A stretch of 60,000 nucleotides of DNA. Origin: Bolinopsis microptera (lineage: Eukaryota; Ctenophora; Tentaculata; Lobata; Bolinopsidae). Positions 41,492 to 52,838 of this stretch are shown in pieces (the stretch's first letter is position 1; each line of letters opens with the position of its first letter). The stretch covers positions 1,561,692 through 1,621,691 of the forward strand of contig NC_087076.1 in the NCBI RefSeq assembly GCF_026151205.1. The letters run 5' to 3'. Below the pieces are notes generated by a model that was not told where the DNA came from, did no database searches, and saw nothing but the letters and a program-made list of their open reading frames with translations. The position numbers were made by a program, and so were the translations under genes.

Positions 41492-41945
41492 TTAAGGGAT
41501 CGTTCACATATTACGTAATCAGCCGAGGGGGAGGGGGTTTCCAAATGCTTACGGTTGATTATGGGGGGGGGGGTTGTTGATTACGTAATCAACATTTTAT
41601 TTTTTACCCTCTAAAATAATAGCAATTTGACAATATTTAAATTGAAATTTTGAAATTGATCGGATATCAGACTATTATGGAAAGTAGTTTAGAAGGTGTT
41701 TGGCCGGATATGATAACAATGATAATTTCGGCTCGCTATGATCAGAGAATTCAGAGTAGCATCAAACGTAAAGAACAGTGTTTCCAGGGAAAAAAGTCAA
41801 AATGAAGGGGGGGGGTGGTTAGGCCATGATTACGTAAGATTGCTGTCAGGAGGGGGGTTGGGTATTGATTACGGTTGATTAAGGAGGAGGAGATGGGGTG
41901 AAAATTTCTAAAATATTGATTACGTAATATGTGAACAGCCCCTAA
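41492..41945. mobile_element. MITE with ~28-bp terminal inverted repeats
   Basis: The left end ttaagggatcgttcacata and on to ttacgtaatc (41492-41520) is repeated inverted at the right end (41918-41945, gattacgtaatatgtgaac...cccctaa) with few mismatches. The interior is about 400 bp, non-coding, with G runs and several internal gattacg/cggttgatta motifs. Short inverted ends without a transposase mark a non-autonomous DNA transposon. The superfamily is not assigned because the target duplication is unclear. Confidence 0.85.
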
Positions 41946-42611
41946 CGACTTTCAACTCACGGTACTAAACAAAAACAACTGCCCTGCTTTTACTGAGCAT
42001 AAAAATATAGAGAAGATGCAACAGAAACCCCTGTTGGATTCAGAAGTCGAAAACAACTGCGGAGGGAAAAATAATGTCCAGGAATGTATGGTTTGCTGAA
42101 CTTGCTCCTTGAGTACCGAATTGAGGGTATCAGATGCGGTGCCTGTAGATGGTAATATTATACTCAATTGTTGTGTACTAATTCTACAATCTACTTCCTA
42201 AAACCACAATAAAATATACAATACCATGTACATTTTGATACCAATTCGAAGCATTATTATATCGGGTCTCTGAATAAGAGGTATCGACTGCAGCTGCCTA
42301 GGCATCAAACGTAGAGACTGTGTGTATCTACAAAAGTGGTTGTTTTTACAAGAGACAGGGCTTGCAACGTCTCTTTTTACAAGAGATAGATCTCTTGCTG
42401 ATCTATATTTAGACAATGACACAGGTAAAAGGCCGAGTTCTTAAAAGGGATCTGCATTTAGAAAACCCACTCACTATATTAGCCACCCACGTAACAGCCG
42501 TGCGTATCTTGCGTATATCATTTAACGTGATTGAAATTTAATGCAAGATAGTTTATTACGTGGAGGTTGATCATATAAAGCGAGACAATATATATATATG
42601 GAACCGTGCGA

Positions 42612-42891
42612 TTTTACTGACACCACGGCATCACTTTTAAAGCGACTTTCCGCAAAAACCACGGTAAAAGATATACAACTGAAACTTTTTTGACTGGGTC
42701 AAATGCTTTAATGGCCTTCAAATCAGCATGAAAAAATAAACAATTGGCCAAGGGATAATCATTTTAGAGCCCAAAATGTGGACTCCCAAGTGGTATCAAA
42801 AACGCGAATTAAATAGGTAATAATTATTTTAGTCTCTCGAGTCTTGACACCACTTTAGGGTTATACTGGTTCCTGCTAGTATATATAATAT
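42612..42891 (+). mobile_element. dispersed ~280-bp repeat, copy 1
   Basis: Runs from ttttactgacaccacggcat to ggttcctgctagta. The reverse complement recurs at 45301-45570 with moderate divergence, including the shared gcgaattaaataggtaataa and cttgacaccactt blocks. Confidence 0.85.
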
Positions 42892-43227
42892 ATACTAGCA
42901 GTATATATTAGTTTATTTTCACAGAGTTTAAGTAGTATGCAATCAATAGATACCGACAAAGCGAATATAATATGTAGATTGATAATCATTATTTATCAAC
43001 AATCAATAAATATCCAGTATTAAAACAATTTTTAAAACATGCAAGTCTAATTTTTATATTAAAAACTGAGTGTAAAAAACGGAGCTGTTGATTTTAATTC
43101 TTCATTAAGGAGATCTGAGGTGATATCGAGGATTCTGGATATAAAAGTCTCCGATGTTGGCCTCAGTCAAAGTCTGATCTGTCAAACTGGAAACAGTAAA
43201 CTGAACACAGTTTTCTATTTGATTATA

Positions 43228-44722
43228 TTATAGAGCTGCTTTGCGTCCGAGGAATGCGTTACAAGCGGGACAGGAATGTGACACGTCTTTACAAGCGTCA
43301 ATGCAGAACGCCAGGAAACAGAAGAAACAGCCTGAAAACAAAGGCCGTAATTATATTCATAAATTAAAATCAATATATTTTGTTGACTGGTAATTTGCGA
43401 GAATTTTCGGTGTTGTTCACAATTCAATATTGAATATTGGATTTAGGGGGGGGGGGGGAGCGGGGGATCATACACTCAGTATTGGACGTGACGTTGGGGT
43501 GGTGGGTTATATTTTCTTCCAAAACACAGTTAGTACTTTTGTACTAAGTGGTGGGTCTGCTGCTCATTGCCCAGAAAAAAGTTAGTACATGATACTAAGG
43601 GAGGGGGGGTGTCCAACCCCAAAAAAAGTTAATACATGGTACTAAGGGGGGGGGGGGGTGTCCAACCCCAAAAAACCCATTTTACCTCAAATTTCAATTT
43701 TGGGAATGGGTTTTTTTTGGGTTTTCATTTCTCATTTTGTAACTTTTTATCTAATTCGACTACATTGAAAACAAAATCCCTACTAAATAGTGGGTATAAT
43801 TTACCCATTTCCCAATGTTTAATGAGCTGTTTAAAGCAATTTCTGGGTGGGTATCTTATTTTATATACCATGACACTGTTAGTACCGTGATTTCTCAACA
43901 GTTCGTACCGCAAAAACCAGCAAAAGGGGTGCGTGAGTGTCTTTTTACCCGAAAAAACAGTTAGAACAGCGAAGGGGGTGGGTGGGTCTTTTGAAAAATT
44001 CCACAATTACCCCCCCCCCCCCCCCCCCCCCCCCCAGTCCCCACCGGATTTAGGAGGTTGGTTGTAGCATATATAATGCGACAAGAGAAACGCCATCTTA
44101 GGATATATTATTTATTATATATAAGCGTTTTAGGAACGCTCAAGGAAATCTTAAATACATTTTCTCTAGAATAATTCTTATAATTATTGCTTTACCTATA
44201 ATCCATGTCAGAAGTCCAATCTCGTATGTTAATCTTGTCTGGATTTGCTGAGCAAAATATTTCAAATTTAATGAGAAATTACATTTACAGTAGAAAACGA
44301 ACTGTTGCAAGTTTTATGACTAATTTTGTTGTGAAACACATTGAAATTAAATGGTTCGTGCAAAGAGCAAAGCATGAGAACACCGAGCAAATGTTGCAAT
44401 TAGCACATGTGGTAAATTAGACACTCACTTGCTGGCAGTGAGGACAGACCATAGCTACTGGAAACCTCCCAAACTGTACCGGTTGTATGATAACTGTTGT
44501 AGGCGCGTATCCTGCACCGTCTGCCCCTGGGTACGCTGAGACAGGCTGCGGCCCATATCCTGCACCGTTTGAGCCAGGCTGCGGCGCATATCCTGCACCG
44601 TTTAAGCCAGGCTGCGGCTCATAGCCTGGGTACCCTTGTTGCGGTACGTATTGTGCGCCGCCATATTGTGCTGTACCAGCAGGTGCGATGCCTGGGCCTC
44701 CTTGGTAGGGCGGTGGATCCAT
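43228..44722 (-). CDS. LITAF-domain protein 1
   Basis: Three exons: 44429-44722, 44196-44247 (52 nt) and 43228-43331, with phases 0 and 1, giving 149 residues. The N-terminus (MDPPPYQGGPG) has a PPxY-type motif and then Gly/Tyr/Pro/Gln repeats (GYAPQPGSNGAGYGPQP). The LITAF domain follows. CPHC ends exon 1, the 52-nt exon gives QIQTRLTYEIGLLTWIIG, and the last exon gives CFFCFLAFCIDACKD followed by HSCPAC and LGRKAAL. Two CxxC knuckles around a membrane-inserted hydrophobic segment define LITAF/CDIP1 proteins. These are zinc-binding monotopic proteins of late endosomes and lysosomes that contact ESCRT and NEDD4-type ligases through PPxY/PSAP motifs. The intron before the last exon contains a 598-bp insertion. 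Start is the only Met in frame with the PPxY tail. Confidence 0.93.
43448..44045. mobile_element. G/C-run-ended insertion with 9-bp target duplication
   Basis: ggatttagg occurs directly at both edges (43439-43447 and 44046-44054). The insert begins with a G run and gcggggg, and ends with a ~26-base C run and agtccccacc, so its ends are roughly inverted. Inside, ttagtac...gtactaa motifs recur, along with two G-run/gtccaacccc motifs. No transposase is present. It lies in an intron of LITAF gene 1. Confidence 0.65.
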
Positions 44723-45300
44723 CCTTCAACCTTCAAAACTTCATTTGAATAGAATTACTATTTCGCTATTTATCAAAGTGTGCAGAAACGGGATCGATAG
44801 AAGTTAAAGTGAAGCTCTGATAGAAAAAAGCACAAGTAAGCTTGTCTTTAAAATCCTTATATTATACAAATTGTCTTTAAAATCCTTATAGAAATTTGTT
44901 GCTTCTGTCAACTTCTCAACTAGAAACCTATAAACTACTGCATGAATTATAGACATTCTAAATCAATCCAGAATTTCGACTTTTTACTAGTCGATCGATG
45001 TGCACACGTTTGGGTAACCCAGCAACAGGCATCGATTTGGAAACTGAAACGATGTATAAAACATACAACACATAGGCTGACCTATTGCAATATTAAAGAG
45101 CATCAAAATTCGAAATGTGAGATGGTAACGGTCACATGAGTAGTAAAAAAGAACTATCTCCATTTGGTATCTCAGCATGAGGTAATATAATACCGGCGAT
45201 AACATTCCTCTGATTCATGACTTAACCGAATTTTGTTTTTACTTCTTACAATCCTATTTTTACCGGCTATTCTTTATCTAAGCGCACCTCTATTTATACA
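44723..45300. other. upstream of LITAF gene 1; no other gene seen
   Basis: AT-rich with a small duplicated phrase (ttgtctttaaaatccttata, at about 44842 and 44870). Any promoter of LITAF gene 1 should be here, but no clear TATA box or other element can be supported. Confidence 0.4.
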
Positions 45301-45570
45301 TACTAGCAGGAACCCGTCTAACCCTAAAATGGTGTCAAGACTCAAGAGACTAAAACAATTATTACCTATTTAATTCGCGTTTTTGACACCACTTGGGGTA
45401 CCAAATTTTGGGCTCTAAAACTCCTATTTCTTGGCCAATTTTTTAATTTTTTCATGCTGATTTGGAGGCCATTAAAGCATTTGACCCAGTCAAAAAAGAT
45501 TCAGTTGTATATCTTTGACGGTTTTTGCAGAAATTCGCGTTAAAGTTGATGCCGTGGTGTCAGTAAAATG
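45301..45570 (-). mobile_element. dispersed ~280-bp repeat, copy 2 (inverted)
   Basis: Reverse complement of 42612-42891, from tactagcaggaaccc to ccgtggtgtcagtaaaa. The two copies bracket LITAF gene 1 in opposite orientations. Confidence 0.85.
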
Positions 45571-45815
45571 GCACAGATAAATATATATTATTAGTCAGCC
45601 ACAACTATCAGTAAAACAACGCCTTGACTTCAAATGTCGGTAAAATGTACCTTTACAGTCATCCTGATATAAAGACATGTTAGTAAATTTATTCAAAATA
45701 TCAATCAATCAAATAAAAGAAATTTAAAATTTAGAAATTTATGTAACTCAGCAATTCAAGTTATGGTTGGTGGAAATCCCAAATGAGTGGTAGAGGTGAG
45801 AAAATAAAATATGCA

Positions 45816-45824
45816 AGAAAAAAA

Positions 45825-45857
<33 letters not shown>

Positions 45858-45860
45858 TTT
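45816..45860. repeat. poly(A) followed by (AT)n
   Basis: About 28 A followed by an AT run. This could be the tail of a retroposed element, but no body was recognised upstream. Confidence 0.7.
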
Positions 45861-45937
45861 GTAGCTGTACTCCTACACCATTAAAAGTCGGTGTTGATTA
45901 GATCTTCGAAATAAGTCTTTGCATCATATATATATAT

Positions 45938-46202
45938 AATTCGAACAATTGAAACAAATCAAATTGGCGGGCAAACGATCCGTTTCATGATATGCATAAA
46001 AACAATACCAATCATCAGTGCCAAATAGAATAATGAATTGTAGCGCTATGACATGTTGCTCCTTTATAAAATAATTTTTATCGATCATGAAACATTTTCA
46101 AAATTATCAAAATTTCCAAAATTTCCAAAAAAACAGTTTATTGTGTCCGTCCCAATTTTAAAATTGTCTATGAAGTAAGGTAGTAAGATATCCTTGGCTT
46201 TT
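45938..46202 (+). mobile_element. foldback family A, single-arm copy
   Basis: About 265 bp (aattcgaacaattgaaacaa ... aagatatccttggctt), repeated almost identically at 46428-46689. A diverged fragment in the opposite orientation lies at about 2478-2615. Confidence 0.85.
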
Positions 46203-46363
46203 AAAGTTGTAAACTGCGTTGGCCTTCGTGTAGTGGTAGAGGAAAATTCTTTACTGAGTTCCGTGAAGCTGGTAGAATTAGGATCCGTATTTGAGAGTTA
46301 ATTGTTGATTCTGGTTATCAAACGAGAGTGCTCAACAACGACGAGTCGAAGGAGCATAACTAA

Positions 46364-46950
46364 TAAATAGTTGTTGTTTGGTTTCCCAAAGAGAGTGCTC
46401 GACTGCAGTTAAGCAGGAGCATTATAATTCGAACAATTGAAACAAATCAAATTGGCGGGCAAACGATCCGTTTCATGATATGTATAAAAACAATACCAAT
46501 CATCAGTGCCAAATAGAATAATGAATTGTAGCGCTATGACATGTTGCTCCTTTATAAAATAATTTTTATCGATCATGAAACATTTTCAAAATTATCAAAA
46601 TTTCCAAAATTTCCAAAAAAACAGTTTATTGTGTCCGTCCCAATTTTAAAATTGTCTATGAAGTAAGGTAGTAAGATATCTTTGGCTTTGTGTTTTTTTG
46701 GAAATTTTGGAAATTTTGATAATTTTGAAAATGTTTCATGATCGATAAAAATTATTTTATAAAGGAGCAACATGTCATAGCGCTACAATTCATTATTCTA
46801 TTTGGCACTGATGATTGGTATTGTTTTTATACATATCATGAAACGGATCGTTTGCCCGCCAATTTGATTTGTTTCAATTGTTCGAATTATAATGCTCCTG
46901 CTTAACTGCAGTCGAGCACTCTCTTTGGGAAACCAAACAACAACTATTTA
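46364..46950. mobile_element. foldback family A, large hairpin element
   Basis: 46364-46622 and 46692-46950 are near-perfect reverse complements (arms ~259 bp) with a ~69-bp spacer. The right arm ends in a TA microsatellite. No coding sequence; the minus frame 46573-46773 lies on the arms and is not a gene. Long arms with a short loop are typical of foldback/MITE transposons. Confidence 0.88.
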
Positions 46951-47032
46951 TATATATATATATATATATATATGATGTTTCTTTTGGAGAAATCCAGTTT
47001 CAAGAGTGCTCTACCCGGGAGGGGAGCATTGT

Positions 47033-47150
47033 ACAATGAAAACAACGATTCTACAAACTCAGAGTTTCATGCAAATGCAATCATCAGTGTCAGCACTGAT
47101 GATTGCATTTGCATGAAACTCTGAGTTTGTAGAATCGTTGTTTTCATTGT
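47033..47150. repeat. perfect 57-bp-arm hairpin with 4-base loop
   Basis: 47033-47089 (acaatgaaaacaacgattct ... atcatcagtg) is the exact reverse complement of 47094-47150, with loop tcag. TA microsatellites lie close on both sides. It resembles the foldback family A tips (catcagtgc / gcactgatg shared words) but is otherwise a different sequence. Confidence 0.92.
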
Positions 47151-47272
47151 ATATATATATATATATATATATATCGTCTCGCTTTATATATAGTAAGATA
47201 ACCGATGATCTTCAGAACCGATTTATTTTATTAAAAACTAGTCATTAATTAAGTGTTTACGTGTGTAAAATA

Positions 47273-47362
47273 CAGTCAAACCCCGATTATTCGTACAGTT
47301 TGGAGAAAAGGGGAATCGGAGTAAATTAGGGTGTCTGGTAAATCGGGTTTCGGGTTTTGACT
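47273..47362. mobile_element. pogo-like MITE, short copy
   Basis: The left end cagtcaaaccccgatta and right end gggttttgac are inverted partners, and the interior contains ggtaaatcggg. It belongs to the same family as 49100-49255. Confidence 0.55.
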
Positions 47363-47392
47363 TTTGATTCCCAGTTGGATCACATCCTCTAA

Positions 47393-47716
<324 letters not shown>

Positions 47717-48691
47717 CTTGATATCAGGGTCTCGTTTATGAAAGAATTATTAATTAGACTTTTTAGGTTCGTATCGATTTTATTTATACTCATTTCCGCA
47801 GAGTTTGAGTAGCTGTTAACCAGAAAACCTGACCGATCAGTTAAACCAATAGTTATAACTCTGTGTAAACAAATAATAATCTTTTATAATAGGGAAACTA
47901 GAATATTATCTATGTAATATATGCAGAAATTAAAAAACGTACACTGTAACAGATTCAATCAAAACGGTAATATAAAAGCTTTCACCAGAAAAACCAACAA
48001 GAAATGCATCAGCTGACTTGAAAAACTGCAATTAACTTCCAAATATTAATTTAAAAACTTTGTATAATTTGCTTTTAGGTAAACCACTGATATTGATAGC
48101 ATTTGCATTGTAAAGGTTTAAAACTTTACTGATTTTTTAACTGTAAATTTTCCCTTTGAAAAGGGGGAAATAAGAAATATTTTAAAATATTCTAATTAGC
48201 CACAGGGTAAGAGGATTTTCGTAAAATGTCGGTTTTCGTTAAGATCCACTTTATGTTGACTTCAAAAATTGCCAAAATAAAACTCTTAAAATGTAATCTG
48301 CACATATCTAGAGGATAACCGATCCAATCTTTTAATAGTGCGATATTTTCTTGAAATTCAATAATTGTTGTTATAATACAAACTTTCATTTTAAATAAGG
48401 ACAAGAAACATTCTCCGTCAAGTATCTTTCGATTTAAACCAATTTGCAAACCAGCATGTAACATATTTAAAGATTATGATATCTGCTTATTTCACTTGAC
48501 TAATATTTATAAAATCCTTTTCTACAAGATTATTTGATTTAAATGCAACTCACCATAACAACGAGCTAATTAAGCAAAGCTATAGCTGATTAATTTAACT
48601 AAGAATGTGCATCATTTTGTAAGTCTAGATACTATCACTGTTCATCGTTCATTAAAAAGGAACTCCGACAGAAAATTAGTCATTTGCTGAT
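47717..48691. other. downstream of LITAF gene 2; no gene recognised
   Basis: AT-rich non-coding DNA. The minus-strand frame at 48192-48464 has no family features and no splice context. No poly(A) signal for LITAF gene 2 could be chosen with confidence. Confidence 0.4.
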
Positions 48692-51600
48692 TTAGATAAG
48701 GTTTTTTCTTCCGAGAATGTGAGCGCAGCTTGGGCACACATGGACAGCATCTTTACAAGCGTCAATACAAAACGCACATATACAGATGAAGCACCCTGAA
48801 AATATCATTATTATTGTTTGATAAAATATCTGATTAAATTTATTGATAACGGACATTTCAGAACTCGAACTTTAACCCCGTGCCAACAAAATAAATGTAT
48901 TTAGGTGGGTTTTGAAAAAAGAGTGCCGGAAGAGTGACTGATTGACTAAAATCGTAAAAATTACTGAATTGTGTAATGCTCACCTATTAGCCAGGTTCCA
49001 GTGCCAGTCTCGTAATCGACCCTTGATTGAACTAACTGAGAAATAATTAATCAAGTTGTTAAAATAATTTACCATTTCAAATACATAATACAATTATTAC
49101 AGTAAAACCTCGATAAACCGTGGATTAACAGCCGCGGTAAATCGAGGTTTGCGGTAAATCGAGGTTTGCAGTAAATCGGGGTTTGCAGTAAATCGAGGTT
49201 TGCGGTAAATCGAGGTTTGCGGTAAATCGGGGCGCGGTAAATCGGGGTTTTACTGTACCTCGTAATTTAACCATCAGACTTTTTATAAACTCAGAAATGC
49301 AGCCCAATAAACCTAATCTTCGTACGTCAAATACCAGTTCAATCACATAACTTTTCAGTCTTTAAACGTTCTGGAGAATTACAAGGCACGCCCAGATATT
49401 TCAATTTGAACCAGAAAAAAAGGGATCAAATGGGAGAATTCGTAAGTCAAAATTTATCGGCTTTACCGAACGACAAAAAACGATTTTATAGTCTCCAATG
49501 GGCAATACACCATTTTTTTTTCAGGCATATAATATGTCATATTAAATTATTAAACACATTTAGAGTAACCAGACTAATTATGACTCTTGGTTGTGGAATT
49601 CAGTTCTGGATTGAAGGTGTTTCTTGAAGGTGCCGTGCGAATATTAAATGAATTTGCCACACCATTTATAAAAATGCAATTTATTGACGTGAAATAAAAC
49701 ATGTTTCTGGTAGAATTAACTTTAAGTAACCTGTCAGTATAATAAGCCAGACACTTTATACGATGTGCATTTCTTTTTATAGTAAACAATAACAGCAACG
49801 TGAGAAAGCCTTTCAACGTTTTAGAATTGCAGTTATTGTTTAATTTTATGTGAACAGGCTTTATCGATTCAGAAAGTCATTTATGTATGTAATAATTATC
49901 GTAAGTATTTCAAGATACGTCAAGCACATTGAAAAACATACAATATAATATAATAATATTAAGAAATACCTGTCGGCAGTTTGGACAATTCACTTGAACT
50001 GGGTACCGATCATAGTGAATGTTCTGGACGACCACAACTCCTGGTGCCTGGGACACAGAATCTTGGTTAAAAGCTTGAACAACAATTTATTTATATAATA
50101 TGTGAATTATAATGGCATGCATACTGCATAGGTGCTTCGCTACGCAAAGTTATTCTAGACGTTTGTGTATAAAGGAATGCAGTGCATTGTACCCATGTAC
50201 ATGGTGGCGAGACAAGTTATAAAATAACCTTAGCGCTGACATCTCTTTATGTTATAGTGATTATTTTTCGCTGTTGATAATTTTCACAGAACAAGAATTC
50301 AAAGTGGCGGGGGGAGAGTAAATGGGCATCATTTTGATTGTTTTTGGTCAAAATCGAAAGTCATAGATCAGACCTATGTTTTTAATAAATGAGCGGGATT
50401 CGCGCATGGTAACAAGAAATGCGGCCGCTTTTCTTTTGTGGATGGCCGCTCAATTTCCCGATCTGTGATGGCGTATTTATCATATTCCATACAACCTGGG
50501 GACGGCCCAGTCTTTACTGTTTATATAAACATGCAAATATGGCGAAGTGACATGCCGACTGCCGAGCGCCGCCCAGTTAATATAATTCTATATTGAATTT
50601 GAAAATCGTGTATACTTCTATGTAACCATATGTTTATTGTTTATGCAACCTGACACGGATCTGTGCAAAATAGTAATACTAACTCAAAATAATAATAATA
50701 TGCTATTAATTAGTGCCTAGTGGGATACGTACATGATGAAATTAATAATGTACTTGGTTGGTTCAGCGCCGCGCGCCAACAATTATATAATTCAGATTGT
50801 CACGCAAAATAACTTTGCGCAGGTAGTCACGTGGGCGATAACAGTGCTCGCAGGCACGTACGGTCGCACACTCGCACACACGGTCGCAAAGCTACCATAT
50901 AAAAAAAAACCTCGATCGCTAACCCTTGTCCTTGACTCTTTTGTGCCTTCGGCACTTTGAGTCATGGATCGGGAAAAAATTGAAGATTTATTTGACCAAT
51001 GTAAATGAATCCAAATAACTTTGCGAAAGAGGAACTTCACTGTTATTAATTAACACATGGCGAACGTCGTCCGCAGCATAGGACACTTCCTATACACATA
51101 ATTATATGGGAGTGGTCTATATTGCGAAGGAGCAGACTTTTGTCATCAACGTAGGGCCGTCGGGCCACCTCATATATCCAAACCCAATTACTTATTCCCG
51201 ACGATCTTTTTGCCTTCGGCAAGAGTAGGGAAAAAATTATAATTCAATGTCAAAGATGACAGGAATAAGAAATAGTAATGTGGAGGTTTTTAAGAAATTT
51301 GCGCAAAATACACGCCAGCACTGTTATACGAAATTCGGTAAAAAACCCAAAATCGCCATATTCACTGTTCAGGTTCCTTAAAAACCATGTTAAAATTGAG
51401 TTATTGAGATCAATATTGGATCTGCATGCAACGTCCGCTCAAAGTTTGCACGTGCGAGAAGGTGAGCATTTTGCTCATTCGTGATTTCGATTAGATTCTG
51501 CATATTCAGTCAGTGATCGACAGGTATGCTTACCTAAACACAAGGCAAAATTTCTAAATCGTTGAAATTACCTCCTTTTTATAAATGAAGTTTAACATTT

Positions 51601-52838
51601 CGACTTTGTAGACCCTCACTTTGTAGACCCTGACATTAAATGTTAATCAAAAAGAGATGATATTTGATCAAAACCCATAATTGGGTGGAGTGGACCGCTG
51701 CCAGTGTCTCTCTTTCCCAATCAAAAGGAAATGATATTAATTTGAATGACCGTCCGTAAATGCAAAATGATATCGAGAATAAATCAGTCGCTCGCTTTTC
51801 CCATTCATTTACAATTGTAATAGATTAAGAAGAACTACCCGAAAGCAGCTGTACTCGGGGGAAAAGCGAGCCCGATTTCATTTTGCATTTACGGACGATC
51901 ATTCAAATTAATACCATTTACTTTTGATTTGGAAAGAGAGACACTGGCAGCGGTCCACTCTACCCAATTATGGGTTTTGGTCAAATTTGTAAATTACAAA
52001 GCATCGAATAACCCTTCCTACAAAGTTGGCATCACGCATTGCAAAATGCATCTTGCAAAAACATGCTTTCTGGTAGAAATTGCTAAATTTAACAAATTAA
52101 TGATTAATTAAAATGGGGTGGTCAGTGTTGCCAAAATAATTTTAAATATACAGAGTATTATAGTAAAAGGTGGTTTTCCCGAAGAAATGGATTTATAGCG
52201 ATACTCCTACAAAACGTTTAATCAAGTTTTCACAAACGTTCGTTTTTAAAGAAGTATATTTTAAAGAATTATTTGCTGTGGCCTGTGTGGTATAAGCAGA
52301 GAGAGTATCAGCGTACATAAAACCACAAATATGAGACAGAACACGCCGTGATATTATACTCGAGCTTGGCTCATTGAACACAGATCACTAATAAGAAACC
52401 AATAAGTAATTATAGCAGAGGGGGCGGTCATCGCCATAATCACCATTTCACCATCCATTTTTTGATATTTTTGGTATCGATGGTAAAAATCAAAAGTTTT
52501 GAATTTCTGGGATGAGTGGTAAAAATGGCGATGATTATTCCAAAACTTGGATATATAATAAAGCTAGGATCACACAAAATACCTGTTGCGGCGGATATTG
52601 CGGAGGATACGCCTGATTGTGTGAAATGTTATCAGATAATTGATTACTAAGCTAATACTAAATAAATCGGATGAAAACGAATGAATGGTTGAAAACGAAT
52701 GTGGCAATGAAAAAGGTTATTAAATTAGTTTATAACCTGTTGAGGAGGAGGGTAAGCAGGTTGTCCTTGGGGAGGATAATCACCCGGGGGAGGGGGTGGT
52801 CCCCCTTTCTCAGCGTATGGTGGTGGTGGTGCAGCCAT
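48692..52838 (-). CDS. LITAF-domain protein 2
   Basis: Five exons: 52737-52838, 52583-52612, 49970-50047, 48984-49035 (52 nt) and 48692-48795, with all phases matching, 121 residues. The N-terminus is MAAPPPPYAEKGG, with a PPPY motif, then PPQGQPAYPPPQQ and AYPPQYPPQQ. The LITAF domain runs from APGVVVVQNIHYDRYPVQVN through CPNCRQ, LVQSRVDYETGTGTWLIG and the membrane segment CFICICAFCIDACKDA to HVCPSC and a short tail LGRKNLI. This is the clearest of the three LITAF genes, with YETGTGTWLI as in known family members. Expected role: zinc-binding endosomal membrane adaptor (family knowledge). An acceptor-like aaatctag lies 6 bases before the ATG, so a 5' UTR intron is possible. Introns contain the pogo-like MITE (49100-49255) and foldback element B (51666-51986). 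Confidence 0.94.
49100..49255. mobile_element. pogo-like MITE with internal tandem repeats, TA target site
   Basis: Begins cagtaaaacctcgataaacc and ends inverted ...atcggggttttactg, with TA on each side (49098-49099 and 49256-49257). Inside, a ~19-bp unit (gcggtaaatcgaggttt) repeats about six times. TA duplication and CAGT ends fit Tc1/mariner-pogo non-autonomous elements. Confidence 0.8.
50048..51665. other. intron of LITAF gene 2, part; no further feature
   Basis: A long intron. The words tgccttcggca and gggaaaaaatt recur at about 50940 and 51210, suggesting two diverged copies of a small repeat. Frames at 50733-50960 and 51278-51484 have no recognisable content. Confidence 0.4.
51666..51986. 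mobile_element. foldback family B hairpin element
   Basis: Arms 51666-51775 and 51872-51986 are inverted, with a few mismatches (tgaccgtccgtaaatgcaaa and its reverse complement). A single arm of the same family lies at 1198-1321. The loop is ~96 bp. Confidence 0.85.

Noticed and set aside
44205-44420. Plus-strand 71-residue frame
   Set aside because: It overlaps, antisense, the 52-nt exon of LITAF gene 1 and has no recognisable domain.
46208-46290. tRNA-like gtgtagtggtagagg patch
   Set aside because: Only the D-arm-like word is present, with no B box or cloverleaf.
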